Made by a program: the position numbers and the translations under genes. From assembly GCA_965213525.1 (NCBI GenBank), contig OZ243889.1, forward strand, positions 2,418,001-2,482,000: a stretch of 64,000 bases of DNA, in the 5' to 3' direction. This document shows, one piece after another, positions 16,334-24,085 of the stretch (within the stretch, counting starts at the first letter, position 1; each line of letters begins with the position of its first letter). The notes below the pieces were generated by a model. That model was given only the letters and a program-made list of their open reading frames with translations. It had not been told where the DNA came from and did no database searches. The stretch comes from G965213525 sp965213525 (GTDB lineage Bacteria; Actinomycetota; Acidimicrobiia; Acidimicrobiales; Poriferisodalaceae).

Positions 16334-17279
16334 GCTGAGCGAGCCGCCCGCCCCCGGGGCGGAGCCGCAGCCGGCGACGGCCCCGAACCCTTGCGCCCCT
16401 CGGGGCGGGACCGAAGGTCCGGGTGTGACGTTGGAGGAGGCCTACGCGGCCTGTGAGGCGCTGCACCGCCGACACGGCACGACCTACTACTGGGCCACCC
16501 GGGCCCTCCCGGCGGTCAAGCGGCACCACGTGCACGCCCTGTACGGGTTCTGTCGCTACGCCGACGAGATCGTCGACGCCATGGACGATCGGCCCGTCGC
16601 CGAACGGGCCGCCGCCCTCGGTGGCCTCGCCGACGAGCTCCGACGGGCGCAGGAGGTGGGGCACAGCCGCCACCCGGTCGTGCACGCCGTGGCGCACACC
16701 TCTCGTGCCTTCGACCTGCACCCCTCGCTGTTCGACCGGTTCCTGGCCTCGATGGCCATGGACCTCGACACCACGGGGTACGACACCTACGACGACCTGG
16801 CCCGCTACATGGACGGCTCGGCCGCGGTCATCGGTGAGATGATGCTGCCGATCCTCGAACCGACCGACGCCGGGGCCGCCCTCGGCGGCGCCCGGGCGCT
16901 CGGCATCGCCTTCCAGCTCACCAACTTCCTGCGCGATGTCGGCGAGGACCTCGACCGTGGCCGCGTCTACCTGCCCCGAGAGGATCTCGACCGCTTCGGC
17001 GCTGACCCCATCGAGCGACGGGTCACCCCGCAGTGGCGGGAGCTGTCACGGTTCGAGATCGTTCGCATCCGGGCGCTGTACGACGAAGCCGACGAGGGCA
17101 TCACCCACCTGCCGCCCCGCTCCGCCGCCGGCATCCGGGCCGCTCGCCGGCTCTACGGCGAGATCCTCGATCGCATCGAGGCCAACGACCACGACGTGTT
17201 CACCCGCCGGGCTCGGGTCCCGCTGCCCCGCAAGCTGGCCGTCGCCGGCGCCGAGCTGGTGAGAGCGCGGGGCCGGTGA
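16326..17279 (+). CDS. crtB: Phytoene synthase
   Basis: Squalene/phytoene synthase-fold enzyme that joins two geranylgeranyl diphosphates to phytoene. The first Asp motif is CRYADEIVDAMDD and the second is LTNFLRDVGEDLDRGRVYLP, both complete. From GTG 16326 the protein is 317 aa, but the first 33 residues are Pro/Ala-rich and unlike the family. GTG 16425 (giving VTLEEAYAACEAL), which has GAAGG nearby, is an equally good start. The upstream choice overlaps crtI by eight bases. Confidence 0.94.
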   Translation: MVELSEPPAPGAEPQPATAPNPCAPRGGTEGPGVTLEEAYAACEALHRRHGTTYYWATRALPAVKRHHVHALYGFCRYADEIVDAMDDRPVAERAAALGGLADELRRAQEVGHSRHPVVHAVAHTSRAFDLHPSLFDRFLASMAMDLDTTGYDTYDDLARYMDGSAAVIGEMMLPILEPTDAGAALGGARALGIAFQLTNFLRDVGEDLDRGRVYLPREDLDRFGADPIERRVTPQWRELSRFEIVRIRALYDEADEGITHLPPRSAAGIRAARRLYGEILDRIEANDHDVFTRRARVPLPRKLAVAGAELVRARGR

Positions 17280-18385
17280 TCGTCGCGATCCTCGTCGGGT
17301 TGGCGATCGGCGCGGCGCTCGTGCTCTCTGTCCCGCCGCTGTCGAGGGTCGCCGGGCGGGGCGCCGGCCGGGCGGGGGCGGGCGGGCGCGGTGGTCTCGA
17401 CGCCGTGGTCGTCATCCCGGCGCGCGACGAAGCAGACGTCATCGGTGGCCTGCTCGACGACCTCGCCGCCCAGCTCGCGCCGGCGGCGCGCATCGTGGTC
17501 GTCGACGACGCCTCCACCGACTCCACCGCCGACATCGTCACCGCCCACCCCGGCGTCGAGCTGCGCTCGGCGGGGCCGACGCCTGAGGGTTGGAACCCCA
17601 AGACCTGGGCGCTGCACGTCGGAGCCCACGACGCCGCCGAGGACGCGCTCGTCCTGCTCGACGCCGACGTCCGCCTCGCTGCCGGCGCCCTCGCCGCAGT
17701 GCTCGACGTGGTGGAGCGACGGGGCGGGCTCGTCACCGTGGCACCTCGCCACGACGTCGGCACCGCCACAGAGGCGCTGTCGTTGCCGTTCAACCTGGTG
17801 TCGGTGATGGGGGCGGCCGGGGGACGGGCCGCCTTCGGTCCCTGCCTGGTGATGCGCACCGCCGAGCACCGCGCCCTCGGGGGCCACGAGGCGGTGGCCG
17901 AGGCGCTGGTCGACGACGTCGCCTGGGCCCGCCACTGCCGGCGCCGGGGGGTCGACGTCTGTGTCACCCGGGGCGGCGAGCTCGTCCGCTACCGCATGTA
18001 CCGCCACGGACTGGGTGACGTCGCCGCTGGGTGGACCAAGAACCTCGCCCTCGGCGCCCGGGCCACCGCGCCGGCGCGCAGCGCCCTCGTCGTCGGCTTC
18101 GTCACCGCCGCCCTGGTGCCCCTGGTGGGCGCGATCGACCCGTCGTCGCCCCCCGTCGAGGACCTCGTCGCCTGGGGGGTCGTCGGGGCGGTGATGTGGG
18201 GGCTGGGTCGTGCGGTCGGGCGGTTCCCGGTCTGGGTGGCGGCGGTCGGGCCGCTGCTGGCGCTCTGGTTCGTGCTCATCTTCGGTCGGTCCGTCTGGGC
18301 GGTGCTGTCACGGCGCTCGGTGCGCTGGAAGGGCCGGGACCTGTCCACCACCGCCGGTCCCACCGCCGGGGAAGCCACGCCGTGA
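17276..18385 (+). CDS. Family 2 glycosyltransferase, carotenoid-associated
   Basis: Membrane-bound GT2 enzyme of 369 aa. An N-terminal helix (residues 1-20) precedes the catalytic domain with VVVIPARDEADVIGGLL and VVVDDASTDST, the DxD-type LVLLDADVRLA and the acceptor-side EALVDDVAWARHCRRRG. C-terminal helices follow, from about 260 and 310. Layout and position resemble CrtQ, the glycosyltransferase of staphyloxanthin synthesis, and other actinobacterial carotenoid glycosyltransferases. With the next gene, a CrtO-type acyltransferase, it suggests that the carotenoid is glycosylated and then acylated. Sugar and acceptor are inferred. Start GTG overlaps the crtB stop. Confidence 0.87.
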   Translation: MIVAILVGLAIGAALVLSVPPLSRVAGRGAGRAGAGGRGGLDAVVVIPARDEADVIGGLLDDLAAQLAPAARIVVVDDASTDSTADIVTAHPGVELRSAGPTPEGWNPKTWALHVGAHDAAEDALVLLDADVRLAAGALAAVLDVVERRGGLVTVAPRHDVGTATEALSLPFNLVSVMGAAGGRAAFGPCLVMRTAEHRALGGHEAVAEALVDDVAWARHCRRRGVDVCVTRGGELVRYRMYRHGLGDVAAGWTKNLALGARATAPARSALVVGFVTAALVPLVGAIDPSSPPVEDLVAWGVVGAVMWGLGRAVGRFPVWVAAVGPLLALWFVLIFGRSVWAVLSRRSVRWKGRDLSTTAGPTAGEATP

Positions 18386-19104
18386 GGGCCGCCGCGCGCC
18401 AGCACCCCGGCCGGCGACCCCGCACCGGCCCGGGGGCCGGGGTCCTGCGCGTCGCCGACGACCTGGTCGACGCCATGACCTGCGGTGCGGGCTGGAAGGC
18501 CCTCGCCCGGTTCGTGGCCACCGACACCGTCGCCTGGATGGCGCTGTCGGCGATCGTCGGGGCGGTGGCCCCCCGGGTGCCGGCCCGGGCCCTGGACCAC
18601 GACGGCCCGCTGCTGCGCCTCCGGGCGGTCGAGCGTGGCGGTCGGCTCTGGGAAGATCTGGGCATCCGCCGCTGGAAGGACGCGCTGCCCGAGGCCGGCG
18701 CCTCCTTCGGCGGCAGGTCCAAGCGCCACCTCGGCGGGGCCGACGCGCTGGGGCCCTTCGTGGTCGAGACCCGCCGGGCCGAGCTGGTGCACTGGACGCT
18801 CGGTGCGTGCGGCCCGCTCTTCAGGTCGTGGAACCCCTGGCCGTTGGCGCTGGTCATGATCACGTTCGGGGTCGGGGCGAACGCTCCGTTCGTGGCGGTC
18901 CAGCGCTACAACCGCGCCCGGGCCCTCCGGGCGCTCGACGCCCGGGCCCGCCGCCGGGCCGCGTCGCCGGCGACCCGTGCGGCGCGCACCACCCCCTCGA
19001 CCGAGTCCCCCGGCGGTGGGCAGACCTCGATCGCAGCCGGCGCGCCGAGGGGTCCGGTCGAGGCCCTCGTCTGGCACCGGGTGCCTGTCGGGACGCCACG
19101 CTGA
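18382..19104 (+). CDS. CrtO-type glycosyl-carotenoid acyltransferase
   Basis: Protein of 240 aa with the pattern of glycosyl-4,4'-diaponeurosporenoate acyltransferase (CrtO of staphyloxanthin synthesis): GGRLWEDLGIRRWKDALPEAG, then VVETRRAELVHWTL, then VAVQRYNRARALR near the end of the second membrane region. S. aureus CrtO has corresponding RAELIHW and VQRYNRPR stretches. This name is unrelated to the ketolase also called CrtO. It should transfer a fatty acyl group to the sugar added by the preceding enzyme. An Ala/Pro/Thr-rich tail of about 50 residues is extra. Start GTG and stop overlap both neighbours. Confidence 0.82.
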   Translation: MRAAARQHPGRRPRTGPGAGVLRVADDLVDAMTCGAGWKALARFVATDTVAWMALSAIVGAVAPRVPARALDHDGPLLRLRAVERGGRLWEDLGIRRWKDALPEAGASFGGRSKRHLGGADALGPFVVETRRAELVHWTLGACGPLFRSWNPWPLALVMITFGVGANAPFVAVQRYNRARALRALDARARRRAASPATRAARTTPSTESPGGGQTSIAAGAPRGPVEALVWHRVPVGTPR

Positions 19105-19499
19105 TGGATCGCTGGCAGTACCTGATCGTCATGGGTCTCTGCGTCCTCGCCACCTTGCCCCTCGAGGTGGTGCTCGGGGTGCGCGCCTACCGTCAGCCAC
19201 GGCGCCTGCTCAGCACCCTGGCGGTCGTGCTCGTGCCGTTCGTGGCGTGGGACGTGGTGGCCATCGCCCGGGGCCACTGGTGGTTCTCGGAGCGCTTCAC
19301 CACGGGCTGGACGATCCCCGGGGGGGTGCCCATCGAGGAGATCACCTTCTTCATCGTCATCCCCACCTGCGCCGTGCTGACCCACGGGGCGGTCCGCCGC
19401 CTGCTCGGCCACGACACCGAACCCGATGCGCCGACGGCGGCCCGGGGGGACCGGCCTGTGCCGGCCCCACCACCGGTGCGGAGCCGCGCTCGTGGGTGA
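19104..19499 (+). CDS. crtYc: Lycopene cyclase subunit CrtYc
   Basis: Small membrane protein of 131 aa of the heterodimeric lycopene cyclase family found in Actinobacteria. Helices lie near residues 6-26, 36-56 and 78-98. The conserved stretch GWTIPGGVPIEEITFFIVIP holds the PxEE motif in which acidic residues are needed for cyclisation. The ATG shares a base with the stop of the acyltransferase gene. It works with CrtYd to form beta-ionone rings on lycopene. Confidence 0.9.
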   Translation: MDRWQYLIVMGLCVLATLPLEVVLGVRAYRQPRRLLSTLAVVLVPFVAWDVVAIARGHWWFSERFTTGWTIPGGVPIEEITFFIVIPTCAVLTHGAVRRLLGHDTEPDAPTAARGDRPVPAPPPVRSRARG

Positions 19500-19818
19500 G
19501 TACACCGCCCTCACCCTGATCGCTGTCGTCGTCGTGGTCGTGGTCGACTGGAGCGTCCTGCGCACCCGTCTCGTCTCGACGGTGGCGTTCTGGGTCTCGC
19601 TGGGCATCATGTGGGGGTTCCAGATCCTGGTCGACGGCTGGCTGACCAAGCTGACGTCGCCCATCGTCCTCTACGACGAGGAGGCGTTCAGCGGCGTGCG
19701 ACTCTTCTTCGACTCACCCATCGAGGACTTCGGGTTCGGCTTCGTGCTGATCCTGAGCACCCTGTCGGTGTGGACCGCCCTGGGGCGCCGACGCGTCGAG
19801 GGAGGGGCGCCGACGTGA
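19492..19818 (+). CDS. crtYd: Lycopene cyclase subunit CrtYd
   Basis: Second half of the heterodimeric cyclase, 108 aa, with three helices and the conserved stretch DSPIEDFGFGFVLI carrying the PxED acidic pair. GTG 19492 is preferred because residues before it are Arg/Pro-rich and it overlaps the crtYc stop by eight bases, matching operon style. No lycopene elongase is present, so beta-carotene rather than a C50 carotenoid is expected. Confidence 0.9.
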   Translation: MGEYTALTLIAVVVVVVVDWSVLRTRLVSTVAFWVSLGIMWGFQILVDGWLTKLTSPIVLYDEEAFSGVRLFFDSPIEDFGFGFVLILSTLSVWTALGRRRVEGGAPT

Positions 19819-20303
19819 GCGGGCCCCTCGTCGCCCTGATCGTGGCCGTGGCCATGGAACCCATCGCCGCCACGGTGCACCACCGCTTCGGGCACGGGCC
19901 CGGGTGGGTGCTGCACGCCGACCACCACCGCCCCGGCGGTCGCCTCGAGCGCAACGACTGCATCCCCGCCGCCTTCGGGTTGGTGTGCGTGGGCGTGTTC
20001 GCCGCCGCTCACACCGTGCCCGCCCTCGGGTGGATGTGGTGGCCGGTCGTCGGGGTGACCGCCTACGGGGCGATCTATGGAGTGGTGCACGACATCTACA
20101 TCCACCGGCGCCTGCCGGTGCTGCCCCGCCGGGTGGCCTGGCTCGAGCCCCTCCGGCGTGCTCACCTGTCACACCACCAGACCGGCGGCGCGCCGTACGG
20201 GGTGCTCGTGCCGGTCACACCCGCCGACGTCGACGCCGTCGTCGACGCGATCGCCGGCCTGCTCGGGGGCCGGGGTCTGGCCGGACGGCGCCCACGGGCG
20301 TGA
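19815..20303 (+). CDS. crtZ: Beta-carotene hydroxylase
   Basis: Di-iron membrane hydroxylase of the CrtZ/fatty acid hydroxylase superfamily, 162 aa, adding hydroxyls to the beta-ionone rings to give zeaxanthin. The histidine clusters are complete: HHRFGHG, HADHH, HDIYIH and HLSHH. Start GTG overlaps the crtYd stop. The hydroxyl groups made here would be the attachment points for the glycosyltransferase encoded upstream. Confidence 0.91.
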   Translation: MSGPLVALIVAVAMEPIAATVHHRFGHGPGWVLHADHHRPGGRLERNDCIPAAFGLVCVGVFAAAHTVPALGWMWWPVVGVTAYGAIYGVVHDIYIHRRLPVLPRRVAWLEPLRRAHLSHHQTGGAPYGVLVPVTPADVDAVVDAIAGLLGGRGLAGRRPRA

Positions 20304-21112
20304 AGCCCCCCGCCCGGCCGATCCCCTACCTCGTGGTGGGGGCAGCGATCGGGTACCTGATCTACCGGGGGGTGCTGACGGTCGACGGGTCGGTGGCCGA
20401 GAGGGGCGCCCGCAACGCCCGGCGCCTGATGGAGCTCCAGGCGGCGCTCGGCATCGACGTCGAACGGGGGGCCCAGCGCTCGTGGTTGGGCCGAGGACCC
20501 GTCGGTGAGCTCCTCACCGCGTTCTACGCCCTGGCCTACTGGCCGTTCCTGCTCGGAACGATCGGCTGGGCGCTGCTCCGCGACCGTCACGGGGCACGGC
20601 TCCTGCGCAACGCCGTCGCGGTCTCCGGCGTCGTCGGCCTGGTCGTCATCGTGACCTGGCCCCTGGCTCCGCCGCGGTTGCTGGAGGGGTTCCACGATGC
20701 CGTCGGCGACGCCGACCTGCTGGCCACCGTCGCGCATCCCTCGGGGTTGTTCCACCCCTATGCGGCCATGCCGAGCTTCCACGTCGGATGGATGGTGGTG
20801 GCGGCGCTGGTCCTGTGCCGCTCCACCCGCCGGTGGCGGTGGTGGCCGCTCGTCCCGCCGGCGGTCATGGCGGTGGCGGTCATCACCACCGGCAACCACT
20901 TCGTCCTCGACGTGGTGGCCGGTGTCGCTCTGGCGCTGGCGGCGTGGTGGGTCGCCCACCCCCTCCAGGCCGCCTTCGCCCGGGCCGCAGCCGAGGCCGC
21001 AGCACGACGCGACGCCGCCCGCTGCCGACCGGTGCCGCAGGTGCCGGCGGTGTCGCCGGGCGCAGCGCCAGCCGACCAGTCCGGGGCCGAGACGGGGTCG
21101 GCCACCCGCTAG
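20300..21112 (+). CDS. PAP2-superfamily membrane phosphatase/transferase
   Basis: Polytopic membrane protein of 270 aa with PAP2 active-site motifs MPSFHVGWM (PSxH-type) and TGNHFVLDVVAG (HxxxD-type). LAYWPFLLGTIGW and WPLAPPRLL upstream are typical of the inositolphosphotransferase/Aur1-like subgroup. Start GTG overlaps the crtZ stop, placing it last in the carotenoid operon. It could dephosphorylate a prenyl diphosphate or transfer a head group to the pigment; the sequence does not decide. Its TAG stop forms part of the TAGGTT box of the following gene. Confidence 0.85.
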   Translation: MKPPARPIPYLVVGAAIGYLIYRGVLTVDGSVAERGARNARRLMELQAALGIDVERGAQRSWLGRGPVGELLTAFYALAYWPFLLGTIGWALLRDRHGARLLRNAVAVSGVVGLVVIVTWPLAPPRLLEGFHDAVGDADLLATVAHPSGLFHPYAAMPSFHVGWMVVAALVLCRSTRRWRWWPLVPPAVMAVAVITTGNHFVLDVVAGVALALAAWWVAHPLQAAFARAAAEAAARRDAARCRPVPQVPAVSPGAAPADQSGAETGSATR

Positions 21113-21115
21113 GTT
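21110..21115 (+). promoter_or_regulatory. -10-like box of the LLM oxidoreductase gene
   Basis: TAGGTT lies nine bases before GTG 21125 with no ribosome site, as at crtE and serS; a leaderless transcript is likely. It overlaps the stop codon of the PAP2 gene. Confidence 0.48.
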
Positions 21116-21124
21116 CTCGGCGTC

Positions 21125-22063
21125 GTGGACGTCCGCTGCTTCACCGAGCCCCAACAGGGTGCCACCTACGACCAGCTGCTGGCCTCGGCCCGAGCGGCTG
21201 AGTCCGCCGGCTTCTCGGCGTGGTTCCGCAGTGACCACTTCTCGTCGATGGGCGTCACCGACCCACGCCCTGGCCCCACCGACGCCTGGGTGACCCTGGG
21301 CGCGCTCGCCCGTGAGACCTCGACCATCCGGCTCGGCACGCTGGTCACCTCGGCCACGTTCCGCCACGGCGGGCTGCTGGCCGTCGTCGTCGCCCAGGTC
21401 GACCAGATGAGCGGCGGCCGGATCGAGCTCGGGCTCGGGGCCGGGTGGTACGAGGAGGAGCACACCGCCCACGGCGTGCCGTTCGGTTCGCTCGCCGAGC
21501 GCTTCGACGTGCTCGAGGACCAGCTGGCGATCATCACCGGCATGTGGGCCACCCCGCCAGGCGAGCGCTTCGACCATCGGGGCGCCGTGCTGGAGGTGCG
21601 CGACTCCCCGGCGCTGCCCGAGCCGGTCCAGCGCCCCCACCCGCCGATCATCGTGGGCGGCGGCGGGCCCCGGCGCACCCCGCGCCTGGCCGCCACCTAC
21701 GCCGACGAGTTCAACCTGCCCTTCGCTCCCGTCGAACGCTTCGCCGAGCAGGTGACACGGGTGCGACAGGCATGTGAGGACCGGGGCCGTGACCCCGGCG
21801 AGATCGTCATGTCCGTGGCGCTGGTGGCCTGCTGCGCCAGCGACGAGGCCGGACTGGCCCGTCGGGCAGCGGCGATCGGCCGTGAGGTCGACGAGCTGAA
21901 GGCCAACGGGGCCGCTGGCTCACCCGCTGAGGTCGTCGCCGCCATCGAGCGCTACGCCGGAGTCGGCGCCCAGCGCGTGTACCTGCAGGTGCTGGATCTG
22001 GACGATCTCGACCACCTCGCCCTCATCGGTGCCGAGGTCGTCCCTGCCCTCGCCGAGGTCTGA
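21125..22063 (+). CDS. LLM-class F420-dependent oxidoreductase
   Basis: Luciferase-like TIM-barrel flavin/F420 oxidoreductase of 312 aa. Typical strands and loops are AAESAGFSAWFRSDHFSSMG, RLGTLVTSATFRHGGLLA, QVDQMSGGRIELGLGAGWYEEEH and PPIIVGGGGPRRTPRLAA. This pattern matches the actinobacterial F420-dependent subgroup that lacks a fixed pathway, so the substrate is unknown. It begins with its own TAGGTT box and does not overlap the carotenoid operon. Confidence 0.88.
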   Translation: MDVRCFTEPQQGATYDQLLASARAAESAGFSAWFRSDHFSSMGVTDPRPGPTDAWVTLGALARETSTIRLGTLVTSATFRHGGLLAVVVAQVDQMSGGRIELGLGAGWYEEEHTAHGVPFGSLAERFDVLEDQLAIITGMWATPPGERFDHRGAVLEVRDSPALPEPVQRPHPPIIVGGGGPRRTPRLAATYADEFNLPFAPVERFAEQVTRVRQACEDRGRDPGEIVMSVALVACCASDEAGLARRAAAIGREVDELKANGAAGSPAEVVAAIERYAGVGAQRVYLQVLDLDDLDHLALIGAEVVPALAEV

Positions 22064-22091
22064 GCCCCGCGGGCTCGACGAGAGGCCCACA

Positions 22092-22111
22092 GGCCGCCCG
22101 TCGGGACGGCC
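22092..22111. terminator. Candidate bidirectional terminator
   Basis: GGCCG pairs with CGGCC, with an inner CCC/GGG and a bulged A, around loop GTC. It lies between the convergent LLM and DksA/TraR genes. No T-tract. Confidence 0.4.
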
Positions 22112-22117
22112 GCTGCT

Positions 22118-22492
22118 TCACGAGGCGCAGCCGAGGCAGTCGGGGGTGGCCGGCAGGGCGTCGAGGCGCTCGGGGCTGATCGCTGCACCACAGGCGGCGC
22201 AGAGCCCGTAGGCCCCGGCGTCGAGGCGCTGCTCGGCCGCATCGATCGCGGTGAGGGAGTGGTGCGCTTCGTCGAGCAGCGCGGCGATCTGCTGGCGCTC
22301 CCAGGCGATGGTGTGACCTTCGGGGTCGTGCTCGTCATCGGTGGCCACATCGCTGGCGGCCTCGACGATGCCGTCGAAGCTGGCCCCGAGGGCCGCCACG
22401 CGCTGCGTCGCTGCGTCACGCAGCTCGCCCAGGCGTGAACGGGGGTCGGCCGATCCGCCGTCGGCGGTCACCGGGGCGACGCCGTCAGACAC
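22118..22492 (-). CDS. DksA/TraR-type C4 zinc-finger protein
   Basis: Protein of 124 aa with a helical N-terminus and a C-terminal zinc finger CAACG...CLGC, four cysteines in the DksA/TraR pattern. The coiled-coil region (ERQQIAALLDEAHHSLTAIDAAEQRLDAG) is followed by AYGLCAACGAAISPERLDALP, the usual GxYGxCxxCGxxI signature. Such proteins enter the RNA polymerase secondary channel in proteobacteria; the role of the actinobacterial forms is less clear. It overlaps the MOSC gene by eight bases. Confidence 0.9.
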   Translation of the reverse strand: MSDGVAPVTADGGSADPRSRLGELRDAATQRVAALGASFDGIVEAASDVATDDEHDPEGHTIAWERQQIAALLDEAHHSLTAIDAAEQRLDAGAYGLCAACGAAISPERLDALPATPDCLGCAS

Positions 22493-23027
22493 GTTCGAGG
22501 GGCAGGGCCGGACCGGGAGGCAGCGCCACCTCTGCGGCGTCGCCCGCTCGGACCACCCCGGCGGCGACGACGACGCCCATGACGCCCGCTCGTCGCACGA
22601 CCCGGCCGTCCTCGTCCCGGCCGAGCACCCGGGCCCGCACCCCCTGGCGGTAGCGGTCGATCTGGGCGCACGGGTTGCGCAGCCCCGTCACGGCCACCAG
22701 GGCGCGCTCACCGAGGCGCAGCACCGCTCCGGTGGGTAGGTCCAACAGATCCAGGCCCCGGGTGGTCAGGTTCTCACCGAGGCCGCCGGGGGTGACGTCG
22801 AAGCCGGCGTCGACCAGCTCATCGAGCAACTCGGCCGACATGAGGTGGACCTGGCGGAGGTTCGGTCGATCGGGGTCGACCGCCACGCGCGAGCGGTGCC
22901 GGACCGTGGCCCCTGCGTGCGCGTCGCCGACCACGCCGAGCCCGGCCGCCAGCTCGATCTCGTCGACGGTGGTCTTGGTGAAGCCGTGGTCGGCGCTGCG
23001 GTGCACGGCCACCACCACCGCCGCCAC
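22485..23027 (-). CDS. MOSC-domain protein
   Basis: Protein of 180 aa that is almost entirely a MOSC (molybdenum cofactor sulfurase C-terminal) domain: GLGVVGDAHAGATVRHRSR, RQVHLMSAELLDELVDAGFDVTPGGLGENLTTRGLDL and the cysteine-bearing LRNPCAQIDRYRQGV. The conserved cysteine is thought to handle activated sulfur for Moco-dependent reactions. The substrate is unknown. It precedes the zinc-finger gene with an eight-base overlap. Confidence 0.9.
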   Translation of the reverse strand: MAAVVVAVHRSADHGFTKTTVDEIELAAGLGVVGDAHAGATVRHRSRVAVDPDRPNLRQVHLMSAELLDELVDAGFDVTPGGLGENLTTRGLDLLDLPTGAVLRLGERALVAVTGLRNPCAQIDRYRQGVRARVLGRDEDGRVVRRAGVMGVVVAAGVVRAGDAAEVALPPGPALPLERV

Positions 23028-23094
23028 CTACGACGACCCCAGGACGAGGAGCACCACGGGGCAGAGGGTAGGTCCGGCGCGGCGATCGCTCGGC

Positions 23095-23340
23095 TCAGGC
23101 GGCAGCGGTCTCGCGGTCGGCCTCGAGGGCCAGCAGCTCGATCTGGTCACGCCACCAGCTGGACAGCACCACGTTGCGGCCGGGCATGTCGGTCAACACC
23201 CGATCGATCACCTGGGTGATGCCGGGCCGGTCGCCGGCGTCGAGGCGGAGATCGAGGAGGACGTCGGTCACATCAGAGCGGGGCACCGTCTCACCGACGA
23301 TGCCGTCGCCGAACCGTCGGATCCTGTCGCTGAGCGTCAT
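23095..23340 (-). CDS. Small hypothetical protein (81 aa)
   Basis: ATG at 23340 opens a frame with good helical segments (GITQVIDRVLTDMPG, RDQIELLALEADRE) and codon use like its neighbours. The frame stays open upstream to a GTG near 23430 (VNVAQITSERAPVLVHLVFV), which overlaps a cluster of GTTCA elements, so the shorter start is chosen. No family recognised. Confidence 0.55.
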   Translation of the reverse strand: MTLSDRIRRFGDGIVGETVPRSDVTDVLLDLRLDAGDRPGITQVIDRVLTDMPGRNVVLSSWWRDQIELLALEADRETAAA

Positions 23341-23345
23341 CGCCT

Positions 23346-23415
23346 GTTCAGTCGTCACGAACACCAAGTGAACAAGGACCGGGGCCCGTTCAGACGTGAT
23401 CTGTGCCACGTTCAC
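23346..23415. promoter_or_regulatory. Cluster of GTTCA half-sites
   Basis: GTTCA occurs at 23346, 23388 and 23410, and its complement TGAAC at 23369. GTGAAC 23368-23373 and GTTCAC 23410-23415 form an inverted pair. They lie between pdxH and the 81-aa gene and could be operator half-sites. Confidence 0.35.
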
Positions 23416-23434
23416 TGGTAAATGGCGACGCAGC

Positions 23435-24085
23435 CTACGGAGAGAGGCGTTCCAGCCGCCAGCCATGGCCGTCGGCGGTGTAGCGGAAGCGGTCGTGCAT
23501 CCGTCCGTCACGGCCCTGCCAGAGCTCCCAGCGCCGCACGGCGATGCGAAACCCCCCCCAGTGGGCGGGGCGAGGCACCTCCAGACCCTCGTAGCGGGCC
23601 TCGAGGGCCAACACCCGCTCCTCGAGCTCGCCACGCCCCGACAGCACCTCGCTCTGTCGTGAGGCGTGGGCTGCGAGCTGGGAGCGGCGTGGCCGCCGGG
23701 CGAAGTACGCGTCGCTCTCTTGAGGGTCGATCGTCGACGCCCGGCCGCTGGCCCGCACCTGGCGGTCGAGCTCGAGCCAGCTGAAGAGGGCCTCGCAGCG
23801 GGGCTCGGCGAACAGAGCCCGGCCCTTCGGGCTGCGCTCGTTGGTGAAGAACACCAGGCCACGCTCGTCGAGGCCCCTCGACAAGACGTTGCGGACCGCC
23901 GGTGACCCGTCGGTCCCGACCGTGGCGACCGCCATGGCCTCGGGTTGGGCGCAGCCCTCCTCCACCGCCTCGTGCATCCACGCCCGGAAGGACACCAGCG
24001 GGTCGGCGTCGAGGTCGTCGAGGTCGACACCGGCGCTCCGGTACCGGTGCAGGCGCTCGGCCGCCCGGTCGGTCGAAGCGCTCAT
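23435..24085 (-). CDS. pdxH: Pyridoxamine 5'-phosphate oxidase
   Basis: FMN enzyme of 216 aa that oxidises pyridoxine- or pyridoxamine-5'-phosphate to pyridoxal 5'-phosphate. Signatures are DPLVSFRAWMHEAVEEG, PAVRNVLSRGLDERGLVFFTN (FMN phosphate site), SPKGRALFAEPRCEALFSWLEL, RRSQLAAHASRQS and the C-terminal substrate motif HWGGFRIAVRRWELWQGRDGRMHDRF. The length is typical. It overlaps the preceding methyltransferase gene in ATGA, so the two are coupled. Confidence 0.95.
   Translation of the reverse strand: MSASTDRAAERLHRYRSAGVDLDDLDADPLVSFRAWMHEAVEEGCAQPEAMAVATVGTDGSPAVRNVLSRGLDERGLVFFTNERSPKGRALFAEPRCEALFSWLELDRQVRASGRASTIDPQESDAYFARRPRRSQLAAHASRQSEVLSGRGELEERVLALEARYEGLEVPRPAHWGGFRIAVRRWELWQGRDGRMHDRFRYTADGHGWRLERLSP

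Noticed and set aside
16326..16425. Extra N-terminal domain of phytoene synthase
   Set aside because: The 33 residues are Pro/Ala-rich and a second in-frame GTG begins exactly where family homology starts; more likely a wrong upstream start than a domain.
20162..21640. Minus-strand open frame of about 490 codons opposite the PAP2 and LLM genes
   Set aside because: Gly/His/Arg-rich shadow; both plus-strand genes carry active-site motifs.
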